Source: Prevotellaceae bacterium (GTDB lineage Bacteria > Bacteroidota > Bacteroidia > Bacteroidales > Bacteroidaceae). From it: DNA of 5,083 bases. The stretch lies in the NCBI GenBank assembly GCA_021204885.1, contig JAJPYP010000011.1, positions 1 to 5,083 of the forward strand, given 5' to 3'. Positions 5,063-5,083 of this stretch are shown one piece after another (position 1 is the stretch's first letter; every line of letters starts with the position of its first letter). The translations under genes and the position numbers were made by a program. The notes under the pieces were generated by a model. It was given only the letters and a program-made list of their open reading frames with translations. It had not been told where the DNA came from and did not search any database.

Positions 5063-5083
5063 CTGCTCTCTGCCTGTATCGTA

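Overview
The window looks like chromosomal DNA from a member of the Bacteroidales, probably a Bacteroides relative of fairly high GC content. Two things support this. First, the protein set (short catalytic-domain-only AMP nucleosidase, HolA, stand-alone HsdR-N domain protein, Nif3/zinc-ribbon pair, agmatine deiminase) is typical of that group. Second, the gene starts are preceded by the Bacteroidetes-specific -7 element TAnnTTTG (TATATTTG, TACCTTTG, TATCTTTG) rather than by sigma70-type -10 boxes. The window is cut at both ends: holA runs off the left edge and the agmatine deiminase gene is broken near the right edge.

Layout. Positions 1-1628 hold a leftward pair, amn (AMP nucleosidase) followed by holA (DNA polymerase III delta). 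From the amn upstream region a rightward gene (1724-2173) encodes a 149-residue stand-alone PD-(D/E)xK domain of the HsdR N-terminal type. It converges on a leftward pair: a Nif3-family metal protein (4380-3586) followed by a coiled-coil C4 zinc-ribbon protein (3490-2669). That pair ends at a strong, symmetrical intrinsic terminator (2612-2638). Diverging from Nif3 on the right is the agmatine deiminase gene (from 4529).

The most unusual part is the 495-bp convergent intergenic region 2174-2668. It carries about 15 units at a 23-bp pitch (one 22-bp step), each built on a dyad. Nine units have an exact AAGCGCTT core. Several of the others have unrelated sequence but keep both the phase and the dyad symmetry. 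I do not recognise this array as a named repeat family. It lies downstream of both flanking genes, so it is not a conventional promoter-proximal operator. With no clear terminator after the nuclease-domain gene, it may be transcribed as that gene's 3' untranslated region.

The remaining genes are housekeeping: nucleotide turnover (amn), replication clamp loading (holA), metal/redox-type conserved proteins (Nif3 and zinc ribbon) and agmatine breakdown toward putrescine (aguA). No tRNA, rRNA, insertion sequence or CRISPR array was seen.
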